From: Burkholderiales bacterium
Lineage (GTDB): Bacteria; Pseudomonadota; Gammaproteobacteria; Burkholderiales; Burkholderiaceae_C
Direction of reading: 5' to 3'
Length of the DNA stretch: 64,000 bases
Assembly: GCA_016000265.1 (NCBI GenBank)
Contig: JAECRL010000004.1
Location: 247,431-311,430, forward strand
The notes beneath the pieces were generated by a model. It was not told where the DNA came from. It did no database searches and saw only the letters and a list, made by a program, of their open reading frames with translations. A program made the position numbers and the translations under genes. How positions within the stretch are numbered: the stretch's first letter is position 1; every line of letters starts with the position of its first letter. Shown piece by piece: positions 36,724-43,608 of this stretch.

Positions 36724-37875
36724 ATGACAGCAAGCTTGAACAAGCTGACCCGGTGGGCTGTAGAAGCCGCTTTGGGGGAGTTCGTCCGGATCGGCCGTGA
36801 AGCTTTTTTGGAGAAGTATCGATTTGGCTTTGCACGGGACTTCTTCGTCCGGCACCCAGTCACAGGCCAGGCCTGCGACTCCAAGGCGATCATTGGCGCG
36901 GCCTATGGTGTGCAGTTCCCGGAACAAGGTCCGTTGCGACCGCAAGACTTTTCAGGCGGACAAGCAACGGTCGTCAGGATACTGAAGGACTTGGGGTTTG
37001 ATTTGGCGGATGTGGATGCACATCAGGCGTCCAGCAAAGAGCGTGCGTGGACTAGGCACGAGAACGTTTTGATCGTGGCCGACTACCTTGAGATGCTCAT
37101 GAAGGAGCTGGCAGGTCAGACCTACAACAAGGCGGAGCGTGCAAGAAACTTGGTGCCACGCCTGAGCGATCGCAGCAAAGGCTCCATCGAGTTCAAGCGA
37201 GCCAACATCAGCGCTGTGATGATCGAGTTGGGCTACCCCTCGGTACCCGGATACAAGCCACGCGCCAACTTTCAACGAGAAGGGTTGGTTGACGTTGTGG
37301 CCGAGCAGGTGGCCCATTTGCCCCTCCTGGACAAGGCCGCAGAACTGGCTGTGGACCGCCCTGCTGACGTTCCAGAGTCTGTGGCGTTCAAGAGCCTTCT
37401 GACCGAACCACCGAAGCGACAGCATCGTGTGGAGGAAGCACGACCTGACTATGTGAGGCTTGGTGTCAAGCGCGACTACTTCGAACGTGAGAGTCGCAAT
37501 CGATCACTCGGTACGGCGGGCGAACGCTTCATCGTCCAGTTTGAACAGTGGCGCTTGGCCCAACTCGGTGTCGGCCGGTTGGCAGATCGGGTCGAGCATG
37601 TCGCTGAGACTCAAGGGGATGGTCTTGGGTATGACGTGCTGTCTTTCGAGACGGATGGCCGTGAGCGTTTTATCGAGGTCAAGACCACTGCCCATGATGC
37701 GGCGACACCGTTCTTCGTGTCGTCAAACGAGGTGGCGTTCGCGAAAGAGGTATCGGACAGGTACAGGCTTTATCGCCTGTACCACTTCCGGACGGCACCC
37801 AAGTTCTTTGAACTGCCGGGTGCGATTGAACAGCACTGCCACCTTGATCCGTCGACCTACCGAGCCACCTTTTGA
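36724..37875 (+). CDS. DUF3883 nuclease-like protein with ScoMcrA-type N-terminal head
   Basis: A 383-residue protein. Residues ~10-95 (AFLEKYRFGFARDFFV, CDSKAIIGAAYG, DFSGGQATVVRIL) resemble the N-terminal head domain of ScoMcrA-type modification-dependent enzymes. A middle segment (ENVLIVADYLEMLMKELAG to NISAVMIELGYP) is common in DUF3883 proteins. The C-terminal DUF3883 domain has GLGYDVLSF (D304) and FIEVKTT (E318-x-K320), a PD-(D/E)XK-like active site. The ATG at 36724 is 2 bases after the upstream stop, so the two are one operon. More A/T-ending codons than the core genes suggest recent transfer. Restriction of modified or foreign DNA is the likely role. Confidence 0.82.
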   Translation: MTASLNKLTRWAVEAALGEFVRIGREAFLEKYRFGFARDFFVRHPVTGQACDSKAIIGAAYGVQFPEQGPLRPQDFSGGQATVVRILKDLGFDLADVDAHQASSKERAWTRHENVLIVADYLEMLMKELAGQTYNKAERARNLVPRLSDRSKGSIEFKRANISAVMIELGYPSVPGYKPRANFQREGLVDVVAEQVAHLPLLDKAAELAVDRPADVPESVAFKSLLTEPPKRQHRVEEARPDYVRLGVKRDYFERESRNRSLGTAGERFIVQFEQWRLAQLGVGRLADRVEHVAETQGDGLGYDVLSFETDGRERFIEVKTTAHDAATPFFVSSNEVAFAKEVSDRYRLYRLYHFRTAPKFFELPGAIEQHCHLDPSTYRATF

Positions 37876-37878
37876 ACG

Positions 37879-37910
37879 CTTGAGCCTTTACGCGCTCGGG
37901 AAGTTTTTTT
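37879..37910 (+). terminator. Terminator after the DUF3883 gene
   Basis: CTTGAGC (37879-37885) pairs with GCTCGGG (37894-37900), with two G-U pairs, followed by AAG and seven T. It ends the two-gene DUF2075-DUF3883 operon and separates it from the mrr-like gene. Confidence 0.6.
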
Positions 37911-37933
37911 CAATGAACATTGATTGGTGAAAT

Positions 37934-38791
37934 ATGGGACGTCGTCGCACTTCTGTCCTTGATGAGCTGCTGCAACTCGCGTCGCGCTTGCACCCATGGG
38001 TGGGCTTGATTCTGGCCTTGGTGAGTTATGGCTATTTGAGCTGGCTGGCTCAGAAGCCCGTTCCAACCCCAAGTCCCGTACCGGGGCAGTTAAGCGCCTT
38101 GGTCATGGGCTCTCTCATCCAGTCGCTGGCCAAAATCGGTCAATTCCTTTTGCCTGGGGTCTTCTTGGTGGGTGCCTTGGTCTCGTTCATTCGACGCAAA
38201 AAGAATGAGCAACTTGTAGAGACTGCCACCGCCACACCCGGCACGGAAGCGGTGACGGGCATGAGTTGGCGTGAGTTCGAACTGCTGGTCGGCGAGGGCT
38301 TTCGGCGCAGAGGATTTGGCGTCAAGGACTTGGGCGGACAAGGACTAGATGGTGGGGTTGATCTCGTCCTGTCCAGAGGGTCCGAACGCTACTTGGTTCA
38401 ATGCAAGCAATGGCGCGCGGCTAAGGTGGGGGTCGCCATCCTCAGGGAGTTGTATGGCGTGATGGCCGCGCAAGGTGTGGCAGGGGGGTACGTCGTTACC
38501 AGCGGTGCTTTCACAAAGGACGCTGTCGACTTTTCTGTCGGCCGCAACATCGAACTCATCGATGGCCCCAAGTTACGACGGCTGCTGGAGGACGCAAAGT
38601 CTGGTGCTGCACCTCGTCAGGCAGTGCCAGCACAAGAGATACGCCGTGATCGTTTGATGCCAACATGTCCGAAGTGCAACGCGGACATGAAACTGCGTGA
38701 GGCGAGAAAAGGGTCCCAAGCGGGCAATCGCTTTTGGGGTTGCTCTCGGTTTCCAGATTGCCGTGGTACCTCGCCGCTGCAAAGCAACTGA
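37934..38791 (+). CDS. Membrane-anchored Mrr-type restriction endonuclease with topoisomerase zinc finger
   Basis: A 285-residue protein. Two hydrophobic segments (WVGLILALVSYGYLSWL, about 22-38; FLLPGVFLVGALVSFI, about 71-86) anchor it to the inner membrane. The Mrr_cat domain spans about 110-225: MSWREFELLVGEGFRRRG, then GGVDLVL (D143) and YLVQCKQW (Q156-C-K158), the Mrr variant of the PD-(D/E)XK site. The C-terminus (CPKC near 240, then GCSRFPDCRG) is a topoisomerase I-type zinc ribbon. Mrr enzymes cut methylated foreign DNA. The start ATG at 37934 precedes the first hydrophobic stretch. A terminator precedes the gene, so it may be transcribed separately. Confidence 0.88.
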   Translation: MGRRRTSVLDELLQLASRLHPWVGLILALVSYGYLSWLAQKPVPTPSPVPGQLSALVMGSLIQSLAKIGQFLLPGVFLVGALVSFIRRKKNEQLVETATATPGTEAVTGMSWREFELLVGEGFRRRGFGVKDLGGQGLDGGVDLVLSRGSERYLVQCKQWRAAKVGVAILRELYGVMAAQGVAGGYVVTSGAFTKDAVDFSVGRNIELIDGPKLRRLLEDAKSGAAPRQAVPAQEIRRDRLMPTCPKCNADMKLREARKGSQAGNRFWGCSRFPDCRGTSPLQSN

Positions 38792-38800
38792 CCACTTGGC

Positions 38801-39769
38801 TCAGACTGACACGGGTCGACCTGGCCTCTTGAACACCTGCCCCTCGTGCCACTTCAAGAACTCCGCCTTCGGGTAGTAGTCCTTGCTCTGCGGCAAGATG
38901 ATCCCCGCCCCATGGAAGCCCATCAGCATGTGGCGAGAGGCCTCTCCCGCGATGGCGTGCTGGCTGAACACCAGGCTGTAGGTGTCGGGCTGGATGGTGA
39001 AGGCGCCCAGGTCGAAGACCTTGTGATGCAGGGCGCACAGCGCCAGCCCGTTGGCCTCAATGTCCGGGCCCTTGGCCTGGAACCACTTGATGTGTGCAGC
39101 CTCCAGCCCTGCAGTCATGCTGCCGATGCGCAAATCGAACCCGCACACGCAGCAGCGGTGTTCATACGCGCGCAGCACCCGCTCCCGAAAGCGGGGGTCG
39201 CGCCGGACCACGGTTCGGGTGCCGGTGGTGGCTTCGTCGGCGGTGGGGGCGCTCAGGTCCAGCCCGATGGCCTGCAGGATGTCACCATGCAGCGTGTCGG
39301 GGAAGTGCGCATCGAGCAACTGATGAGCCAGTTGTGCGCGCAAGGCCGGGTCGCGGCGCAGCGCGGCATCCGTGTCGGCTGCAAAGCCGCCAGCGATGTG
39401 AAGTTTGCGCAGCTCACCCAGGTTGGGCGTGGCCGCAGGTGGGCGGTTGAGGAATTCTGGGGGGCCGGTCAGCTGCCAGACGCTATCGGTGGCTAGGTGC
39501 CAGAAGGGATAGTGGCGCGAGCCGGCCGCGCTGCTGGGGCCGAACTCGCTGAGCAGCGTCTTGAACTGCGCGTCGATGTCTTCGAAGGCCACCATGCGGG
39601 GTGCGTCTTGCGCGATGCGGGCCAGGGCCAGCAGGATCAGCAAGGGTTTATGCACGGCGCGCTGTTCGCCGCGCTGGAACACTCGGATGCGCTCGAAGGC
39701 CTTCAGGACGTCCTGGCTGCTGAGGGTCATAGCGTATTGGCTGACAGGTATAGGGCAGTATTCAACCAT
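38801..39769 (-). CDS. Phosphorothioate-dependent HNH restriction endonuclease (SBD-HNH, ScoMcrA-like)
   Basis: A 322-residue protein. The N-terminal half matches the sulphur-binding domain of phosphorothioated-DNA-dependent enzymes (VLKAFERIRVFQRGEQRAVHKPLLILLALARI; FGPSSAAGSRHYPFWHLATD). The C-terminal half is an HNH nuclease: RCCVCGFDLRIG, LEAAHIKWF, LCALHHKVFDLGAFTI, with the zinc cysteines and catalytic His visible. Such enzymes cut DNA carrying backbone sulphur modification (dnd-type). The ATG at 39769 has AGGA 6 bases upstream; an ATG at 39730 (309 residues) begins nearer the conserved domain. It is divergent from the AlbA_2 gene. No dnd genes are in the window, as expected for a type IV enzyme. 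Confidence 0.9.
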   Translation of the reverse strand: MVEYCPIPVSQYAMTLSSQDVLKAFERIRVFQRGEQRAVHKPLLILLALARIAQDAPRMVAFEDIDAQFKTLLSEFGPSSAAGSRHYPFWHLATDSVWQLTGPPEFLNRPPAATPNLGELRKLHIAGGFAADTDAALRRDPALRAQLAHQLLDAHFPDTLHGDILQAIGLDLSAPTADEATTGTRTVVRRDPRFRERVLRAYEHRCCVCGFDLRIGSMTAGLEAAHIKWFQAKGPDIEANGLALCALHHKVFDLGAFTIQPDTYSLVFSQHAIAGEASRHMLMGFHGAGIILPQSKDYYPKAEFLKWHEGQVFKRPGRPVSV

Positions 39770-39778
39770 GACTGGTCC

Positions 39779-39791
39779 TGAGAGAATCTCA
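39779..39791. promoter_or_regulatory. Inverted repeat in the divergent HNH/AlbA_2 spacer
   Basis: TGAGA-GAA-TCTCA lies in the 42-base region between the two divergent genes and overlaps where their promoters must be. It is a candidate operator for the AlbA_2 regulator. Short, so chance occurrence is possible. Confidence 0.4.
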
Positions 39792-39811
39792 TCGATGGCC
39801 GCCCGAACTCA

Positions 39812-41467
39812 ATGGAACTGATGAACGCCGAACACCAATCTGCCGACAAGAAGTCGCTGCGCAAGGTCACGGGGCATTCTGCGGATTGGTCCGCGCTCGC
39901 ATCCGATTGCGTTTGTTTCGCCAATGCTGGAGGCGGTTGTTTGCTCATTGGCATTGAGGACGCCGATGACTTGCCGCCGGCGCAACAACGCATCACCTCT
40001 GAGCTGCTCGATCAGATCCGAAAGCGCATCGCTGAGAAGACCGTGAACGTGCAGGTGGCACCGGCGCTGGTGACGGCTGAGAACGGTGGGCAGTACATCG
40101 CTCTGCAGGTCGCCCGGTCGGTGGGCGTGGCCTCGACAAGTGACGGTCGCTACTTCGTTCGCGTGGGCGACACCTGTCGGCCTGTTGTGGGGGACGATGT
40201 GCTGACCCTGCTCAATGACCGCCCCACTGTGCCTTGGGAAACCTTGACAAGTTTGCAGGTGCCGGTGGCCAGTGCAGATGCCGACAAAGTCGCAGCCTTG
40301 TCAGCCACATTGCGGTCATCGGATCGCGTAAAGCAAGGCGTCAAGGAGAAAAGTGACGTTGAGCTATGGGCGCATTACGGGCTCAGCGATGGTGCCTTGC
40401 TAACCAACCTGGGTGTGTTGGTGTTGGGAACGGCTCGCGATCGTGCACGCTTGGGCACGGCGCCCAGTGTTCAGGTCATCAAATTCGACGATTGGGGGCA
40501 GAAGGTCAACAAGTGGCTTTGGGATGATTACAGCTTGTCGCCTGTCGAACTGGTGGATGCGCTCTGGCAAGGCATCTCGGATTTCCATGAAAGCTATGAG
40601 TTGCCTGATGGCCTGCACCGCCAGAAGTTGCCAGCTTATGACCGGCGGGTTGTGCGCGAGTTGCTGGTCAACGCGTTGGTGCACCGTCCTTACACCCAGC
40701 GTGGCGACATCCTGCTGAACCTGCATCCGGATCGGCTGGAGGTGATCAACCCAGGGCGCCTTCCTTTGGGTGTCACGCCACAAACCATCCTTCACGCCAG
40801 CAGGCGTCGAAACGACCGCCTTGCAGCCCTTTTCCATGACCTGCGCTTGATGGAAAAGGAGGGCACGGGCTTTGATCTGATGTATGACGTGCAACTGTCC
40901 CAAGGGCGCCCTGTGCCGCTTCCCAAAGAAGGGGTGGATTCCGTCTCGGTCACTGTAGGCCGCCGGGTTCAGCGGCCTGGTGTTGTTCAGTTGATGACCG
41001 ATGCGGACGCGCGCTTTCAGTTGCGGCAACGAGAGCGGATCACATTGGGCCTGCTGGCGGCCAGCGATGGGTTCACGGCACGCGAATTGGCCGCACAGTT
41101 GGAGCTGCCGGGAACGGATGAGCTTCGAGGAGCCTGGTTGGGCCGATTGCTGGACCTGGGTTTGGTTCGTCAGACTGGCAAGACCCAAGCCACCAGGTAT
41201 TTTGTGGAGCCGAGTCTTTTGAAGGAGGCAGGCCTGGACGGCAGGACCACCCTCAAGCGCATGGAGCCGCATCGCCTGAGGGCCTTGATTCAGGAGGATT
41301 TGGGCCTTTACCCCGCGTCATCTTCTGGTGAGGTCAATCGGCGCGTGGGCCCGGAAATTCCTTATCGCTCATTGAAGCGGGCACTGGATGATCTGGTGGC
41401 ATCCGGCAAAGTACGTCATGAGGGTGATGGCAAGGGGCGGCGCTACTGGGCCTTGCCGGACAAGTGA
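39812..41467 (+). CDS. Schlafen/AlbA_2 domain ATP-binding regulator (COG2865 type)
   Basis: A 551-residue protein. The N-terminal ~130 residues match AlbA_2/Schlafen (ADWSALASDCVCFANAGGGCLLIGIED; YIALQV; YFVRVGDTCRPV). The middle has a GHKL-like ATPase segment, RRVVRELLVNALVHRPYTQRGDILL and LEVINPGRLPLGVTP, as in COG2865 predicted transcriptional regulators. The C-terminal ~170 residues contain winged-helix-like stretches (RITLGLLAASDGFTARELAAQLEL). It shares a 42-base divergent promoter region with the phosphorothioate-dependent nuclease, which suggests it controls that gene. A/T-richer codons mark it as acquired DNA. A direct defence role is also possible, as in some Schlafen-type systems. 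Confidence 0.8.
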   Translation: MELMNAEHQSADKKSLRKVTGHSADWSALASDCVCFANAGGGCLLIGIEDADDLPPAQQRITSELLDQIRKRIAEKTVNVQVAPALVTAENGGQYIALQVARSVGVASTSDGRYFVRVGDTCRPVVGDDVLTLLNDRPTVPWETLTSLQVPVASADADKVAALSATLRSSDRVKQGVKEKSDVELWAHYGLSDGALLTNLGVLVLGTARDRARLGTAPSVQVIKFDDWGQKVNKWLWDDYSLSPVELVDALWQGISDFHESYELPDGLHRQKLPAYDRRVVRELLVNALVHRPYTQRGDILLNLHPDRLEVINPGRLPLGVTPQTILHASRRRNDRLAALFHDLRLMEKEGTGFDLMYDVQLSQGRPVPLPKEGVDSVSVTVGRRVQRPGVVQLMTDADARFQLRQRERITLGLLAASDGFTARELAAQLELPGTDELRGAWLGRLLDLGLVRQTGKTQATRYFVEPSLLKEAGLDGRTTLKRMEPHRLRALIQEDLGLYPASSSGEVNRRVGPEIPYRSLKRALDDLVASGKVRHEGDGKGRRYWALPDK

Positions 41468-41470
41468 ACC

Positions 41471-41605
41471 TGCAGATATCTGCCAGATGGCCTGAAATCT
41501 GGCTGATCGACTGCGCGTCTGGCAGATATCACTCAAGCAAGTGCTTGTCCTGTCAAACATTTCTGTTTGGACTTGGAGTACGGGTGGCAGATAAATGGCA
41601 GATAT
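41471..41605. repeat. Cluster of TGGCAGATAT motifs
   Basis: TGGCAGATATC occurs reversed at 41475-41485, forward at 41520-41530, and as near-copies TGGCAGATAA at 41585-41594 and TGGCAGATAT at 41596-41605; GCAGATATCTGC at 41472-41483 is a perfect palindrome. A further CAAGCA-AG-TGCTTG palindrome lies at 41534-41547. Could be operator or iteron-like sites. No gene starts within 80 bases on the plus strand. Confidence 0.6.
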
Positions 41606-42322
41606 GCGCAAGGGTGTTTCGGCCAACATGCCTGCTGTTATTGCGACCCTCTGTCTCCCGTGATCCAGATGGCTGCGTGGGAGATGGACTTCATGCCGAG
41701 GCCTTCAACCCCACCCAAGGCCCCGTCTTCTCATCCTGAGAAAAAGCCAGCTCCGGATAGCACTGCACCATCGCCGACAGCGTGCTGTGTCCGTACACTT
41801 TGGGTGCAAAGCTCGGGTCGGTGCGCTTCATGTATTGCCCCAAGGAGCCCAGGCCCACCCAGCCGTCGGTGGTGTTGCTCGACAGCAAGGACACGGCATC
41901 CACCAGGGCCTTCGGGCGGCGCTTGATCCGCCGCTCTCGGCACTTCCCATCACCACCGAGGCCTGACGCACCGCAAACCACGCCCCTTCCAGCACCGCCG
42001 CCGTCGCTTGCCGCGCATTCACCGGCACCCGCAGCGAGGCGAACGCCCCCAAAAGGGGCGCGGTCGCCCCCCGACATCCCATCGGCTGAGATCCAGGCCG
42101 ACGATCACGGCCCTCGGCGCGCATTCGTCGCCCCTCAAATGGCCGCGAACGTCACCGCACGTGCCGAAGCCGCCGGTGCAGGCCGCGTGGCGTTGGGCGA
42201 GTACGACGCCGAGAGCTGCTGGTGCGTTCATGCCTGGATGCCGCGGCCTGCGCTTTCGATTGCATCGAAAGGACCTTCTCGGGCAACTGAATTGACCCGC
42301 TTGCCAAATGCGCCTTGATCGG
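41606..42322. other. Stretch without an intact gene
   Basis: Apart from the OST-HTH remnant listed separately, none of the frames here gives a recognisable protein. Several short overlapping frames exist on both strands. Composition is mixed, with a GC-rich block at 41880-42130 next to AT-richer flanks, consistent with rearranged DNA in the island. Confidence 0.6.
41691..41935 (-). pseudogene. Remnant of a NYN/OST-HTH (LOTUS) domain protein, C-terminal part only
   Basis: On the minus strand the last ~75 residues of an open frame read PKALVDAVSLLSS, DGWVGLGSLGQYMKRTDPSF, YGHSTLSAMVQCYPEL and TGPWVGLKASA. This is a good OST-HTH/LOTUS domain, normally the C-terminal part of NYN-domain ribonuclease-like proteins. 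Upstream of about 41935 the frame becomes low-complexity Gly/Ala/Arg sequence with no NYN domain and no convincing start. I therefore read it as a 5'-truncated gene. The frame itself stays open to 42077, so an intact short protein cannot be fully excluded. Confidence 0.6.
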
Positions 42323-42354
42323 TGATATTCGTAATTCGCGAATAGCGAATATCA
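42323..42354. promoter_or_regulatory. Palindromic operator upstream of the wHTH/NTase pair
   Basis: TGATATTCG (42323-42331) and CGAATATCA (42346-42354) form a perfect 9-bp inverted repeat around a second perfect palindrome ATTCGCGAAT (42334-42343). It ends 14 bases before the ATG at 42369. Expected for an autoregulated toxin-antitoxin operon. Confidence 0.75.
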
Positions 42355-42368
42355 ACTTCGATGTGCCG

Positions 42369-42917
42369 ATGGAACTCAAACCTCAAGACCTGCTGGTGCT
42401 GCTGAAGGTGGTCGCCCACCCGCCGAAGCGCTGGACTTACGCCGCCTTGGGCGAGGCCCTCGCCATGAGTGCGTCTGAAACGCATGCCAGCGTGAAGCGT
42501 GCCGTGGCTTCGGGCCTGGCGGTGGCGCCCTCACGTGGCGAGTGGTCGCCGGTGCGGCCTCATCTGCTGGAGTTCGTGCTGCATGGCGCGCGTTACGTCT
42601 GGCCGGCCACGCCGGGGCCGGTCAAGCGCGGCGTGCCAACGGCGTTCGGCGCCGAACCACTGGCCAGCCAGTTGGCCGTGGCGGCCGGGGAAGCGCCGGT
42701 GTGGGCGCACCCTCAAGGCCAGTCCAAAGGCCCGACCTTGTCGCCGCTCTACCGCACGGCCCCGCAAGCCGCGTTGGCTGACCCGGCCTTGCACCGTTTG
42801 CTGGCACTGCTGGATGCCCTGCGCACGGGCCGCGCTCGCGAACGAACCCTGGCGGCCAAGCTGATGGAGGCCGAGCTGATGCGGCTCGACAAGGGGGCAC
42901 ACGATGCGGGCCAATGA
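42369..42917 (+). CDS. Winged-helix DNA-binding protein, putative antitoxin
   Basis: A 182-residue protein. The N-terminal ~55 residues form a winged helix (LKPQDLLVLLKVVAHPPKRWTYAALGEALAMSASETHASVKRAVASG). The rest (RPHLLEFVLHGARYVWPATPG; GPTLSPLYRTAPQAALADPALHRLLALLDALR) I cannot assign. It overlaps the nucleotidyltransferase gene by 14 bases, an arrangement like AbiEi-AbiEii and related antitoxin-toxin pairs. The ATG at 42369 is chosen because it follows the palindromic operator; an in-frame TTG at 42315 would place the operator inside the gene. Autoregulation through the operator is inference. Confidence 0.75.
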   Translation: MELKPQDLLVLLKVVAHPPKRWTYAALGEALAMSASETHASVKRAVASGLAVAPSRGEWSPVRPHLLEFVLHGARYVWPATPGPVKRGVPTAFGAEPLASQLAVAAGEAPVWAHPQGQSKGPTLSPLYRTAPQAALADPALHRLLALLDALRTGRARERTLAAKLMEAELMRLDKGAHDAGQ

Positions 42918-43479
42918 CCCGAACCTGCCCTACCTGCGCCACATTGCCGAAGCCCTGGGCGACCTGCGCGAACAGCTTGTGTTTGTGGGCGGGGCCGTGG
43001 CAGGCCTGCTGGTCACCGACCCGCTGGCCGACAGCGTGCGCGCCACGCGAGACGTCGATGCCGTGGTGAACGCCAACCGCGCCATGTTCTACCGCATCGA
43101 GCAAGCGGTGGCGCAGCGCGGGTTTGCGCGCGACGTTCAAAGCGACGTGATCTGCCGTTGGATCCACAAAGACTCAGGCGTTCTGTTTGACCTGATGCCG
43201 GTGCAGCCGGAGGTGTTGGGCTTCTCCAACCACTGGTACCCCTACGCCGTGGAGACCGCCGAGTCAGTGGAGCTGAGCGCTGGCCTCAACATCGTCGATG
43301 GTCGTGAAGAGCTGACCAACGAAATGGCCAATGCACCACCCGATTTGCGACAGGCCGTGGCATCGGCCTTCCAGAAGCTGCTGTCCGACCCGGACTTTGC
43401 GAATGTGTTGCCGGGCCTGGTTGCCGAGCCGGAGCGAGCTGTCCTGGTCATGCAAAGGCTGAAGGCCATGAGCGCGTAA
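42904..43479 (+). CDS. Nucleotidyltransferase-fold protein, putative AbiEii-like toxin
   Basis: A 191-residue protein with a nucleotidyltransferase-like core: LVFVGGAVAGLLVTDPLADSVRATRDVDAVV, where GG and the D-x-D-type TRDVDA resemble the AbiEii/Cap17-like family, and FDLMPVQPEVLGFSN later with a third Asp. The C-terminal part is helical. Together with the overlapping winged-helix gene it forms a probable type IV-like toxin-antitoxin pair. It is the last gene of the island before ordinary chromosome resumes. Target is unknown; tRNA or protein nucleotidylation are known for relatives. Confidence 0.75.
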   Translation: MRANDPNLPYLRHIAEALGDLREQLVFVGGAVAGLLVTDPLADSVRATRDVDAVVNANRAMFYRIEQAVAQRGFARDVQSDVICRWIHKDSGVLFDLMPVQPEVLGFSNHWYPYAVETAESVELSAGLNIVDGREELTNEMANAPPDLRQAVASAFQKLLSDPDFANVLPGLVAEPERAVLVMQRLKAMSA

Positions 43480-43608
43480 GTGCTCGATGTAACGAATCCG
43501 AGCGCCCACCAATGCCCCACGTCGGGGTCAGATCCTCAATCCAATCAACCGCTTACGCGCCTTGCCAGACCTTGTTTTGCCCAGCGACGAAACAAAACCT
43601 GAAACGAA
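43480..43608. other. Island-edge spacer
   Basis: A 129-base gap between convergent genes. It contains a short hairpin CCCC-acgtc-GGGG (43513-43525 region) followed by TCAGATC, of the kind seen at repeats and mobile-element ends, and an AT-richer stretch with repeated GAAAC words at 43585-43620. No terminator with a U-tract, tRNA or att core could be identified. Confidence 0.35.

Noticed and set aside
41782..42318. Plus-strand open frame through the island gap
   Set aside because: Pro/Thr/Arg-rich composition without similarity, antisense to the OST-HTH remnant, and no Shine-Dalgarno.
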